Origin: JAZDLX01 sp964538455
Lineage (GTDB): Bacteria > Electryoneota > Electryoneia > Electryoneales > Electryoneaceae
NCBI GenBank assembly: GCA_964538455.1
Contig: CAZIDZ010000008.1
Coordinates: 1-64,000, forward strand
Length of the DNA: 64,000 nucleotides
Reading direction: 5' to 3'
The position numbers were made by a program, and so were the translations under genes. The notes under the pieces are model-generated. The model saw nothing but the letters and a program-made list of their open reading frames with translations. It was not told the DNA's origin and searched no databases. This document shows positions 1-8,168 of the stretch, piece by piece (within the stretch, counting starts at the first letter, position 1; each line of letters starts with the position of its first letter).

Positions 1-25
1 GATTTCATCGTCGCCTCCCTTTACG

Positions 26-124
26 AATTAAAAAGGGGACACGTACCTTTTAATTCACTTATGTTTCTAAATTATATACATATAAAGAGAACTAAATTAA
101 AAGGTACGTGTCCCCTTTTTAATT
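26..124. repeat. Inverted GGGGACAC-type repeat pair
   Basis: Two ~30-bp copies of an AATTAAAA-GGGGACACGTACC-TTTTAATT unit face each other at 26-55 and 95-124, separated by a ~39-nt AT-rich loop. The same family recurs at 22.4, 36.6 and 40.6 kb. The structure resembles REP/MITE-like palindromes mobilised in trans by a REP-associated transposase, but no transposase is present here. The right arm overlaps the 3' end of the DUF1385 gene and could act as its terminator. Confidence 0.75.
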
Positions 125-1015
125 CACCCACACTCGGGGAGCGCCCAGGTATTCCGCGCCATCTTCGAGCAGCGACTCCTCAAGGGCGGCGAGAGCCACC
201 TCCACCTGACCTTCATCCGGCTCCCGCGTGGTGATCTTCTGCAACCAGAAGCCGGGACGGACGAATAGTTGCCACGCGGATTCCTCGGAGTGGCGTTCAA
301 CCAGCCTGAGGACTTCATAGGAGAGGCCCGCGATCAGCGGGATCAGCGGAAGATGAACGGCGATGCGTGCGGCAACGCCGCTGTAGCTTCCGCCACTCAG
401 GGTCCACACGCTGTCGAACAGCATGAATCCGAACATCGTCAAAACAGCGGCGAGCAACAGGAAACTGGTGCCGCAGCGGGGGTGGAAACGGCTCTGGACG
501 CAGGCGTTCTTCACCGTCCGTTTGAGCTCCTTCTCAAAAGCGAAAATGCTCTTGTGCTCCGCGCCGTGGTAGCGGAACACTGCGGTGATCTCCGGAATCA
601 GCGAAATGCTCCACATGTAGGCGATGAGCAGGAGAATTCTGAGCCCGCCCGCGACGAGATGGAAATGGACCTGGTTCTGAGCCGTGGGGATCAGGCCGGC
701 GACGGCATAGGGCACCGCCATGAAAAGCCCGATGCCCGCTGCGAGGGCGACGACCGTCATCAGCAGCGATAGGATCGGATCATACCACTTTTTCGACGCC
801 CGCTCGTCTTCTTCCCCGGCAACGTCCGCGGACCAGTTGAGCGAGCGGATGCCGATGGACAGGGCTTCATAGAGCCCGACGACACCGCGCAGCACCGGCA
901 GGGCGAGCAGACGGTGTTTTTTTGAAGCGCTGACAAAGGGGTAGGCGTTGACCCGAATGCGCCCGTTGGGATCGCGCACGGCGGTGGCGATGCGTTTTGG
1001 ACCACGCATCATCAC
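119..1015 (-). CDS. DUF1385 (YqhQ-like) membrane protein
   Basis: Integral membrane protein of the DUF1385 family; its biochemical role is not established. Several hydrophobic stretches (about residues 83-112, 120-146, 190-210 and 222-236) indicate a polytopic inner-membrane protein. The family's N-terminal signature GGQAVIEGVMMRG is present, but its first eight residues lie upstream of the listed GTG start (1015), in frame at 1039-1016. Between them and the TAA of rpmE no ATG, GTG or TTG exists; only a CTG at 1081 is available. The real protein therefore begins upstream, perhaps at CTG 1081. Position directly behind rpmE matches the rpmE-DUF1385-prfA order seen in many bacteria, but here the window edge and a repeat follow instead of prfA. 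Confidence 0.85.
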   Translation of the reverse strand: MMMRGPKRIATAVRDPNGRIRVNAYPFVSASKKHRLLALPVLRGVVGLYEALSIGIRSLNWSADVAGEEDERASKKWYDPILSLLMTVVALAAGIGLFMAVPYAVAGLIPTAQNQVHFHLVAGGLRILLLIAYMWSISLIPEITAVFRYHGAEHKSIFAFEKELKRTVKNACVQSRFHPRCGTSFLLLAAVLTMFGFMLFDSVWTLSGGSYSGVAARIAVHLPLIPLIAGLSYEVLRLVERHSEESAWQLFVRPGFWLQKITTREPDEGQVEVALAALEESLLEDGAEYLGAPRVWVN

Positions 1016-1087
1016 GCCTTCGATGACCGCCTGGCCACCGACCTTCGAAAGGAGCTTTTCCTGTGGGGGATTCGCGCTCAGGGGACG

Positions 1088-1297
1088 TTACTTCGGCTGC
1101 ATGCCGTATTTACGGTAGAACTTGTCCACACGGCCGGCGGTGTCGACCAGCTTCTGCTTGCCCGTGAAGAAGGGGTGGCAGTTGGAGCAGATTTCAACCT
1201 TGATCTCGCCCGGCTTCGTGCTGCGCGTGTTCCACTCATGGCCGCAGGCGCACCTTACGGTCACATAGTAGTAGGCCGGATGGATGTCCGCTTTCAT
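1088..1297 (-). CDS. rpmE: 50S ribosomal protein L31 (zinc-binding form)
   Basis: Ribosomal protein L31 of the large subunit, 69 residues, the usual size. Cysteines C16, C18, C37 and C40 form the zinc site of the C+ type, so this is the zinc-containing paralogue rather than the zinc-free one induced under zinc starvation. The conserved centre CSNCHPFFTGKQK and the C-terminal KFYRKYG motif are present. A sigma70-like promoter (1337-1365) lies just upstream, giving a leader of about 30 nt. The stop codon is in the same frame as the downstream DUF1385 gene, which is probably co-transcribed. Confidence 0.97.
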   Translation of the reverse strand: MKADIHPAYYYVTVRCACGHEWNTRSTKPGEIKVEICSNCHPFFTGKQKLVDTAGRVDKFYRKYGMQPK

Positions 1298-1336
1298 CGT
1301 TCTATTGCCTTTCTCATGCGTCGTTGACAGGCCTGA

Positions 1337-1365
1337 AAGGTAGGGGCGCTCCCTGGGGATGTCAA
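1337..1365 (-). promoter_or_regulatory. Promoter of rpmE
   Basis: Minus-strand -35 TTGACA (1365-1360), 17-bp spacer, -10 TACCTT (1342-1337), about 40 bp ahead of the rpmE ATG. It is one of several promoters in the window with a TAnnTT -10 box. Confidence 0.7.
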
Positions 1366-1448
1366 GCAGGTCACGATGGACCCGGAGGTGCGAGACATCA
1401 GATGTTGAGTTTTGTATCTATTGAAGTTAAAATGATAAAGAACGACAG

Positions 1449-1550
1449 GAACAGGATGCACAGGATGACCAGGATACCATCCTGAGAAAAGGTTTGCCGC
1501 CCGTTGTTTTCATACCTTTTCTATCCTGTTTATCCTGTCCATCCTGTTTC
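1449..1550. repeat. CAGGAT-type inverted repeat pair
   Basis: Left arm acaggatgcacaggatgacc (1451-1470) and right arm made of tatcctg/catcctg units (1522-1550) are inverted relative to each other. They fill the 278-bp gap between rpmE and the thiamine-binding gene. The same pair recurs at 10.2, 11.8/12.2, 15.7 and 23.7 kb. Confidence 0.7.
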
Positions 1551-1575
1551 GAGATGTTTTTACCTGGAGTGAACG

Positions 1576-1887
1576 ATGGCGATCATGGCAATCAGCGTCG
1601 CCCCGACGGTTGCCGAGGAGACCGGTCTGGGTGAATACGTCGCACGGGCGCTGGAGGTGTTGGACGCGGACGGCCGCGTTCGCTGGGAATTGGGACCGAT
1701 GTTCACCACGGTCGAGGGCGATTTTCCGGTGCTGATGGAGGTGGCGGCGAAGATGCACGAGGCACTTTTCAAGGCTGGTGCAAAGCGAGTGGGCACGGTA
1801 ATCAAAATCGACGACCGCCGCGACCGGGATGCACACATGGAAGACAAGGTGCAGTCTGCGCTGGGCAAGATGCGGAAAAGGGAGTAA
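1576..1887 (+). CDS. MTH1187-family thiamine-binding protein
   Basis: Small (103 aa) cytoplasmic protein of the MTH1187/YkoF-like family (Thiamine_BP), which folds as a ferredoxin-like domain and binds thiamine or its precursors; the cellular role is usually inferred as thiamine salvage. The characteristic G-P-M-x-T-x-x-E-G-D segment (residues 41-50) and the C-terminal V-x-x-x-I-K-I-D-D-R-R-D motif are clear. ATG at 1576 has GGAG 7 nt upstream. The gene is alone on the plus strand, no thiamine transport or biosynthesis gene is adjacent, and I saw no TPP riboswitch. Confidence 0.85.
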   Translation: MAIMAISVAPTVAEETGLGEYVARALEVLDADGRVRWELGPMFTTVEGDFPVLMEVAAKMHEALFKAGAKRVGTVIKIDDRRDRDAHMEDKVQSALGKMRKRE

Positions 1888-1948
1888 ATGGCGAGCGAGG
1901 AGACCCCCAATCATTTCGAGCGCAAGCTCCCGGCCTACACCGCCATAA

Positions 1949-1980
1949 TCATGAATCCCCCGGTCAAGCCGGGGGATGAC
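1949..1980. repeat. GTCATCCCC-type hairpin
   Basis: Palindrome ATCCCCC-GGTCAAGCC-GGGGGAT with a flanking GTCAT/ATGAC core, about 60 nt after the thiamine-binding gene. The same type of dispersed palindrome occurs near 22.27 kb. It could serve as a terminator but lacks a T-run. Confidence 0.5.
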
Positions 1981-2062
1981 AAGACGCGTATTCCGCCGGA
2001 TCATTAACGAAGCGGAGATTCAACGCGTCCGACGCAGCGAAGATGAAGTAAAACCGACTACG

Positions 2063-2106
2063 AAAAAACCCTCGAATCCCTCTCAGCGAGAGGAATTCGA
2101 GGGTTC
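2063..2106 (-). terminator. Rho-independent terminator of the 2.1-2.8 kb lipoprotein gene
   Basis: Long near-perfect minus-strand stem (AACCCTCGAATTCCTCTC pairing with GAGAGGGATTCGAGGGTT) followed by TTTTTT, about 35 bp beyond the lipoprotein stop codon. Confidence 0.8.
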
Positions 2107-2140
2107 AGTTGAAGTACTCCTTCAGGCAACGAATTCGGTA

Positions 2141-2758
2141 TTATTTGAAATGAAAATCGAACCCGCTCGTGCCGACGATGCTCAAGCCGAGGTTCTCATT
2201 GTTGATGAACACCAGAAACTCCACGTCGCTCCCGACTGCGATGTAGCCCCATGAGTCAATTACGTAGGTCGCGCCTTCATGCTCTTTCAACGGCAGCCGT
2301 GTCTGTTCGGTGATTTGTAGGTTCCCGCTACCGTCATCCACCGTTTCGATGGCTGAATCGCCGTTTTTGTCGACCCAGGCGACAACGAAGTCGATGTGTT
2401 CGTAATTCTCGGTCGACATCTCGTAGCTGAATGATCGCTCCGCTTCGCCCGCCGCGAGGACGATCGTGTTTTCCGGCAGGAGAGGTCCGGTACCCTCGTA
2501 GGAAAACGAAATCTCCAGTAGGGTCGTATCTTCGGTATCCGCCCAAAAATCCAACCACCCCTCAAGCGTGCCGAGACAAACGACATACCCCGCCAACGAA
2601 TCGGGCAGGTAAACCGTACCGGTGAGCGTATTTGGATTCCCGCCGCCCGGACCCGTCGTCTCATCCTTCTCGCAAGCGGCGAACGCGAACATCAACCCGA
2701 GACACAGCACCCCGCACAACAATCCTCTCGATAGTACTGCTCTGTTATTCATGAGCAT
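2141..2758 (-). CDS. Lipoprotein of unknown function
   Basis: 205-residue exported lipoprotein. The N-terminus has a charged start, a long hydrophobic stretch and a lipobox ending AFAAC, so Cys29 would be lipidated. Next comes a Gly/Pro/Asn-rich linker (about 34-43) and then a beta-rich domain with many aromatic and acidic residues, possibly Ig-like or jelly-roll-like. I recognise no family. It sits ahead of its own strong terminator. The next gene upstream (2874-4244) has the same strand with a 115-bp gap, so co-transcription is possible. Function cannot be assigned. Confidence 0.75.
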   Translation of the reverse strand: MLMNNRAVLSRGLLCGVLCLGLMFAFAACEKDETTGPGGGNPNTLTGTVYLPDSLAGYVVCLGTLEGWLDFWADTEDTTLLEISFSYEGTGPLLPENTIVLAAGEAERSFSYEMSTENYEHIDFVVAWVDKNGDSAIETVDDGSGNLQITEQTRLPLKEHEGATYVIDSWGYIAVGSDVEFLVFINNENLGLSIVGTSGFDFHFK

Positions 2759-2873
2759 TCACCCCCTTTCCCCCTGCACTCCGGCTTTTCGCCTTGCCTT
2801 TCGACTCACCCCACGTTGCTGTATCGCTGTACTCTCTATTCGCTCAATTCGGCTGGCTCCAGCCTCCCGGAGC

Positions 2874-4244
2874 TCACCATTTCCAATAGAGGGCGAGGAA
2901 TGGAGATTGGAAATGGATGCCGACGCGGAAATTCTCGTTGAACGTGTACAAGAAGCCGAAATCAAGATCGATCGGTTGGAATGACCCTCGTTGCGCTTCC
3001 ACGGTGAACGGCGTACCGTCATTGCCGGTGTAGCTCGCGATCGCTTCGTCGAATTCGATGTACTTGTGTCCGTTGTCCGCAAAAACCTCGATGAGGAATT
3101 TAAGGTCTTTGGAGAGGTCGTAATCCATGGCGACCCAGCTGCGCACCGGCCAGAAAAAGGAGCTGTCCCAATCGTAGCCCTTCACGAACCTGACATCGTT
3201 GAAGATGACCGAATTCGTGGCGAGCCCGAGATGCCAGCCCCACTTGCCTCGTCCGCCCGGGAGGTTCTGCCGCCGGCTGTACACCACATAAGCGCTCCAG
3301 AAAAACGCTTTTTCGTCCGAATTCTTCATGACGTTATTCACCCTGGGCTGATCCGGTTCATCCATGCGTTTATGGGTACTGTCGTCGACAATCCAGTGGC
3401 TGTACTTTTCCACTTCGTTCTTCATCAGGTGATGGGTGTACAACTTGACTCCTACTGACAGACTGGTTTCGGTGATCCCTTCGGTGTGGTGCATCAAGCG
3501 AATCAGCGGATGCAGGTTGAGGTCCCCGATCAGGTCGAGCCCGAATTGGGTGCGCAGCATGAAGTTTTTCGTAAATCCATACCCCATCGACATGCCGCTC
3601 AGGTAAATCACGCGAGGATTGAGCGGAAAAGCGGTGGGATCGCTGAAGATATCGGTCAGCTCCTCGCGCGCCATAAAGCGCTCCCGCTCCTCGACCCAAG
3701 TGACCTTCCTGCTCCCCCAGTAACGGTCCATGGAGCGAATGTCGAGTTTCTTGACGAGCACATCGCCGTATGGGGTACGGATGGTCATTTGCACGTCATT
3801 TTCAGACAACACAGGTCCGACGTAGTGTGCCCCATCCAACTTGTGCACATCCACCATCTCCTCAAGAATTTCGCGCACAGGTAGTCTGAGAATGCCGTCG
3901 GGGGATTCGATGACGGCGATCGAACCGCCATCCTCAAGCTCGTTGACCGTGCCGTAAACAACATTCCCATCCTTCAGATGGAACTGTTTCGACATGCCGA
4001 CTTCGACGGTGGGTACACTTGTGGAATCGACGACGGGCACGGCAGCGACTGCGGAACCCGGGGCAGCGGTTATTTTCGACAGGTCGTAGCCGCATTCGGT
4101 ACAAAAACGGTTGTCCGGTGAGTTTTCAGCGCCGCAGTTTGGACAAACGATCATCTTAGCCGGTTGGGCCTGCTGTGCGAATGCGCCGGCAGACAGGGAG
4201 AAGACAATCAATACCGCGAGCAGAAGCAGAAGTTGAGTTCTCAT
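2874..4244 (-). CDS. Exported zinc-ribbon protein with C-terminal beta-barrel-like domain
   Basis: 456-residue exported protein of unknown function. ATG 4244 is preferred over an upstream start at 4277 because GAGG lies 8 nt ahead and a clean signal peptide follows (residues 1-24, cut near GAFA-Q). A C4 zinc ribbon comes directly after it (C34-x2-C37, C48-x2-C51, CPNCG/CTECG), then a small beta domain (about 78-180). The rest consists of alternating aromatic strands that end in an aromatic residue (YWKW), as in outer-membrane beta-barrels. A reduced cysteine zinc site outside the cytoplasm is unusual. The neighbouring gene (4304-4861) has the same signal-peptide plus zinc-ribbon design, so the two probably work together. 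Confidence 0.75.
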   Translation of the reverse strand: MRTQLLLLLAVLIVFSLSAGAFAQQAQPAKMIVCPNCGAENSPDNRFCTECGYDLSKITAAPGSAVAAVPVVDSTSVPTVEVGMSKQFHLKDGNVVYGTVNELEDGGSIAVIESPDGILRLPVREILEEMVDVHKLDGAHYVGPVLSENDVQMTIRTPYGDVLVKKLDIRSMDRYWGSRKVTWVEERERFMAREELTDIFSDPTAFPLNPRVIYLSGMSMGYGFTKNFMLRTQFGLDLIGDLNLHPLIRLMHHTEGITETSLSVGVKLYTHHLMKNEVEKYSHWIVDDSTHKRMDEPDQPRVNNVMKNSDEKAFFWSAYVVYSRRQNLPGGRGKWGWHLGLATNSVIFNDVRFVKGYDWDSSFFWPVRSWVAMDYDLSKDLKFLIEVFADNGHKYIEFDEAIASYTGNDGTPFTVEAQRGSFQPIDLDFGFLYTFNENFRVGIHFQSPFLALYWKW

Positions 4245-4303
4245 CGTGGTACCTCGCTTTTGGCTATGATTCCTCACCGGTACGGCAGACTCGAATCACG
4301 CTG

Positions 4304-4861
4304 TCACGATGCCGCAATCAGAATAATGATCAGCGAGAAAACCGTAATCGCGCCGACAAACTTGAAGAAGCTACCGATAGGATCGCTCTTCGCTGCAATT
4401 TTGCGTTGATCGAATTCCTGTTTGACGATTTGCCTGACCATCGAGCGCAGTTCGTCCTCCGTCATATAGGCGATCGATTCTTTCGGCAATACGGGAACAT
4501 CCCCCTCACTCACCCGGCTCTGATCGATCCTCTTCAGGATCCGGATCAGGTCTTCGCGGCTTAGCGAATCCAGATTTCCTTCGAGAGCTGTGGCGGATTC
4601 CATCTGCTGCTGGGCGGGCATTTGGGATTCACCTTCAGTCGGCTGGACGGACGCGGGCTGCTGCCGCGTCTGTACTTTTTCAGGCAATGGAGGAAGCGCG
4701 GCACCGCAGTTCTTGCAGAATCTGGCATCCGCGCGGTTGGGTGTGCCGCAAGCGGGGCAATACCGTTGAGGCTGATCAGGTTCAGATTGTGCGAACAGTG
4801 CTGAGACAGTAAATAAAACGAGCAAAATCGACAGCGCGATGATCACGCGTTGGCCGATCAT
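4304..4861 (-). CDS. Exported zinc-ribbon protein with C-terminal membrane anchor
   Basis: 185 residues: signal peptide or N-terminal anchor (1-24), zinc ribbon C35-x2-C38/C49-x2-C52, a Gln/Pro-rich linker (about 60-90), a charged helical segment (95-160) and a hydrophobic C-terminal helix (164-183). It lies 59 bp upstream of the other zinc-ribbon gene on the same strand, probably in one operon. GGAGG lies a few bases before ATG 4861. No known family is recognised. If the N-terminal helix is not cleaved, the ribbon is periplasmic between two membrane helices; a reversed topology would place it in the cytoplasm. Confidence 0.7.
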   Translation of the reverse strand: MIGQRVIIALSILLVLFTVSALFAQSEPDQPQRYCPACGTPNRADARFCKNCGAALPPLPEKVQTRQQPASVQPTEGESQMPAQQQMESATALEGNLDSLSREDLIRILKRIDQSRVSEGDVPVLPKESIAYMTEDELRSMVRQIVKQEFDQRKIAAKSDPIGSFFKFVGAITVFSLIIILIAAS

Positions 4862-5182
4862 CCCCCCTCCGCGTATGATTACGAAAAAGTACGGCAGTCG
4901 ATTTCTTCAATACAACTGCGAAAAGTTGATTTATGAATTTGAGATACATTTTGAAATGTCGGATTGATCTTGCTTGAACGTTCTGTAAAGTCTTGCGCAA
5001 GCGAGTACCCCGTGAAACCCGGTCCCGACCATTCGGGACCGGGCCACCCAGTCGTTAGAAAAGGAACCCGACTTGGAACAAATAGACCCTGTTGGACGAG
5101 CCAACAGGGTCAATTTTTTGACTCGCTTGGTTTCGTCCGCCCGCGAAGTTTTGGCGCGATACCGCGTCGAACGTCAGGTTCG
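4862..5182. other. Intergenic region with two hairpins
   Basis: No gene seen. It contains a CCCGGTCCCGACC..GGGACCGGGCCACCC hairpin (5017-5049), a member of the family also found at 22.2 and 47.0 kb. A second perfect hairpin, GACCCTGTTGG-loop-CCAACAGGGTC (5085-5111), is followed on the plus strand by a T-run; it may act in both directions and end the nuo transcript. Confidence 0.6.
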
Positions 5183-6655
5183 CTACCACAAACTGGCGAT
5201 GCTGGCGGTGGCGACGTTCAGCAGTTGCTGCGGGAAAAGGCCGATCAGCAGAATCAGAATCGCGCAGATGAACACCGCCTGGGCCATCTCCGACTGCCAG
5301 AACAGAGGAGCTTCGCTCGCCTCTTCGCGATCCTTGAGGAACATGTTGACGACCAGGCGGAGGTAGTAGTAAACGCTCGCCGCGCTGTTGAGCACGCCGA
5401 TCACCGCGAGCCCGACGAAGCCGCTGCGGACCGCCGCGCTGAAGATGTAGTACTTTCCGAAGAATCCCGCCGTGGGCGGAATGCCCGCCAGCGAGAGCAT
5501 GAAGATCAGCATCGCGATCGCCATCCACGGCCTACGGTATGCGAGGCCCCGGTATTCGTCGTAGCTGTATCCCTTCTCGACGTTCTCATCGCGGTTCGCC
5601 GCGATCGCCACTACGAACGCGCCGATGTTCATGAACGCGTAGGCAACGAGGTAAAAGAGGATCGCCGCCGCACCCATCGCCTCGAAGGTGAGAAACGCAA
5701 CGACGAGATAGCCGGCGTGAGTGATTGAGGAGAACGCGAGCATCCGTTTGACGCTGTCCTGGCGCAACGCGAGCAGGTTTCCGAAGGTCATCGTGAGCAC
5801 CGCGATCCACCAGAGCACCGGCGTCCACCCTGCCGTAAGATCCGCAAAACCAACGAAAAAGACGCGGATAAAGGCCGCGAACGCCGCCGCTTTCGGCGCA
5901 GTGGACATGAACGCGGTCACCGTGGTCGGCGCACCCTCATAGGCGTCCGGCGACCACCAGTGGAAGGGTACGAGCGCCGTTTTGAAGGCGAGGGCGACAA
6001 GGATCAGGCCGCTCGCCGCCCAGCCGAGCAGCGGGATTTTCGCGGAGCCGTGGAAAAACGCCAGGATGTCCACGAGATTCGTCGAGCCGGTGAGGCCGAA
6101 CATCAGCGCGATGCCGTACAGCAGGAACGCCGTGGTAAAGGCGCCGAGCAGAAAGTACTTGAGCGCGCCTTCGTTGCTGGCATGGCGGTGGCGGCTGAGC
6201 CCGACCAGCGTGTAGAGGCCGATGGACATCGTTTCGATGCCGAGGAACAGGATCAGCAGGTCCTGCGCCATCACCATCAGTTCCATCCCGAAGAGGCTGA
6301 ACAACAGCATCAGGTAATATTCGCCGATCCGGATCCGCGCGCGTTCGAGGAAGCCTTCGCTGACGAAGACGATGAAAATCGTAATCAGCGGGAGGATGAG
6401 GCGGAAGAAGAAGGTGAAATGGTCCACCATCACCATACCGCCGAACGCCGGGCCGGTATCATTTACGGTGAAGACGGCGGAGGCGATCACGAGCAGCAGC
6501 CCGACGAGGGTAACGGCCTGCACGCCACGCGTGGTGCGCCCCCGCGGCAGGACAACGTCCGTGACCAGCGCCGCGATCGCAACGACAATCGTGAGGATTT
6601 CCGGCAGGATGCGTCCGACGTGCATACCGGCGATCAGGTTGTCAAACATCGTCAT
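5183..6655 (-). CDS. nuoN: NADH-quinone oxidoreductase subunit N
   Basis: Membrane subunit of complex I, one of three antiporter-like subunits that move protons while electrons pass from NADH to quinone. 490 residues, normal for the family, with about 14 hydrophobic helices. The conserved PFHWWSPDAYEGAP loop and the lysine/glutamate-bearing helices of the proton_antipo_M domain are present. It is the last gene of the nuoA-N operon and starts 9 bp after nuoM. Hairpins at 5017-5111 follow it. Confidence 0.97.
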   Translation of the reverse strand: MTMFDNLIAGMHVGRILPEILTIVVAIAALVTDVVLPRGRTTRGVQAVTLVGLLLVIASAVFTVNDTGPAFGGMVMVDHFTFFFRLILPLITIFIVFVSEGFLERARIRIGEYYLMLLFSLFGMELMVMAQDLLILFLGIETMSIGLYTLVGLSRHRHASNEGALKYFLLGAFTTAFLLYGIALMFGLTGSTNLVDILAFFHGSAKIPLLGWAASGLILVALAFKTALVPFHWWSPDAYEGAPTTVTAFMSTAPKAAAFAAFIRVFFVGFADLTAGWTPVLWWIAVLTMTFGNLLALRQDSVKRMLAFSSITHAGYLVVAFLTFEAMGAAAILFYLVAYAFMNIGAFVVAIAANRDENVEKGYSYDEYRGLAYRRPWMAIAMLIFMLSLAGIPPTAGFFGKYYIFSAAVRSGFVGLAVIGVLNSAASVYYYLRLVVNMFLKDREEASEAPLFWQSEMAQAVFICAILILLIGLFPQQLLNVATASIASLW

Positions 6656-6664
6656 CCTCTTCCG

Positions 6665-8146
6665 TTACCGCACCACCTGGGACAGGAAGTGCTGGATGGA
6701 CACGGCGAATTTGCCCATAAAGGTCATCGGGTGGACGCCGATCCAGAAAATGAAGACCAGCAGCGGGAGCAGGCTCGCCCACTCCGCCGGCCGCAGGTCC
6801 TTGAGCTGCTTGTTCTCTTCGTGTGTGATCTCGCCGAAGAACACCCGGCGAACCATCCACAACAGGTACACCGCCGCGAGAATCACGCCCGAGGCGCTGA
6901 AAATCGCCCACACCGGATTTGCCTTGTAGGTGCCGATCAAGACGAGGAACTCCCCGATGAAGCCGTTGAGGCCGGGAAGACCGATGGACGAGAGCGCGAC
7001 GATAGTGAACACCACGGCGTACCAAGGCATCACCTTCGCGATGCCGCCGTAATCGGAGATCAAACGTGTGTGACGCCGGTCATAGACAACGCCGACGAGA
7101 AGGAACAACGCCCCCGTGCTGAGGCCGTGGTTGACCATCTGGATCAGCGCTCCGGACACCGCCTGGGTGTTCAACGCGAAAAGGCCAAGCATGACGAAGC
7201 CGAGGTGGCTGACCGAACTGAAGGCGACCAGTTTCTTCATGTCCGGCTGGACGATGGAGACCATCGCGCCATAGACGATACCGATCGCGGCGAGGGTCAA
7301 CATCAGCGGCCGGAAGGCTTCGACTCCCGCGGGGAACATCGGCATCGCGAAACGGATGAACCCATAGGTGCCCATTTTCAGCAGCACCCCGGCGAGGATC
7401 ACCGAACCGGCAGTGGGCGCCTGCACGTGTGCATCGGGGAGCCACGTGTGGAACGGGAACATCGGCACCTTGATCGCGAAGGCGAGCGCGAACGCGGCGA
7501 ACAGCCAGAGCTGCGCCTTGACGGAAAGCGACGCGTGCTGCACGAGCAACGTGTAGTCAAAGGTGTGGCCGACGCCGGGAATGCTGACGTTGAAGTAGAT
7601 CCAGAGGATCCCGACGAGCATCAGCAAGCTGCCGATCATCGTATAAATAAAGAACTTGAGTGCGGCGTAAATGCGCTCCACCCCGCCCCAGATGCCGATC
7701 AGGAAATACATCGGGATCAGCATCACCTCCCAGAAGATGTAGAAAAGGAACAGATCGAGGGCGAGGAAGGTGCCGAGCATGCCGGTCTGCAGGATCAGCA
7801 TGCTGATGAAATACCCCTTGAGGTGCTTGGTCACACCGGCGCTGCCGAGCACCACCACCGGGCCGAGCAGGGTCGTGAGCAGCACGAGCAGCAGGCTGAT
7901 GCCGTCGAGCCCGAGGTGGTACTGAATCCCGATCGAGGGAATCCAGTCCATTCGCTCGACGAATTGGAAGTCAGCCGTGTCCGGATTGTACATCCAGAAC
8001 AACGGCAGGCTGACCAGGAAGCCGATGATCATCACCCCGAGCGCCCAGCCGCGGAGCAGCGCGGATTTTCCGCTGGGCAGCAGCAGCATCAACAGCGCTC
8101 CCGCCAGGGGGATAAAGATGACTGCACTCAGCCAGAAAGACATCAT
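6665..8146 (-). CDS. nuoM: NADH-quinone oxidoreductase subunit M
   Basis: Antiporter-like proton-pumping subunit of complex I, 493 residues with about 14 transmembrane helices. It has the GLDGISLLLVLLTT helix near the N-terminus and the PFHTWLPDAHVQAPT loop typical of NuoM. It lies 22 bp after nuoL and 9 bp before nuoN. Long plus-strand open frames over nuoM and nuoN are GC-driven antisense shadows. Confidence 0.97.
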   Translation of the reverse strand: MMSFWLSAVIFIPLAGALLMLLLPSGKSALLRGWALGVMIIGFLVSLPLFWMYNPDTADFQFVERMDWIPSIGIQYHLGLDGISLLLVLLTTLLGPVVVLGSAGVTKHLKGYFISMLILQTGMLGTFLALDLFLFYIFWEVMLIPMYFLIGIWGGVERIYAALKFFIYTMIGSLLMLVGILWIYFNVSIPGVGHTFDYTLLVQHASLSVKAQLWLFAAFALAFAIKVPMFPFHTWLPDAHVQAPTAGSVILAGVLLKMGTYGFIRFAMPMFPAGVEAFRPLMLTLAAIGIVYGAMVSIVQPDMKKLVAFSSVSHLGFVMLGLFALNTQAVSGALIQMVNHGLSTGALFLLVGVVYDRRHTRLISDYGGIAKVMPWYAVVFTIVALSSIGLPGLNGFIGEFLVLIGTYKANPVWAIFSASGVILAAVYLLWMVRRVFFGEITHEENKQLKDLRPAEWASLLPLLVFIFWIGVHPMTFMGKFAVSIQHFLSQVVR

Positions 8147-8168
8147 TCTCTCCCGAATCGAACCGGCC

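Noticed and set aside
1449..1550. CRISPR array
   Set aside because: The short CAGGAT units are irregular, inverted and lack unique spacers of constant length.
1298..1575. TPP riboswitch ahead of the thiamine-binding gene
   Set aside because: No conserved TPP-aptamer segments seen; the region is filled by CAGGAT repeats.
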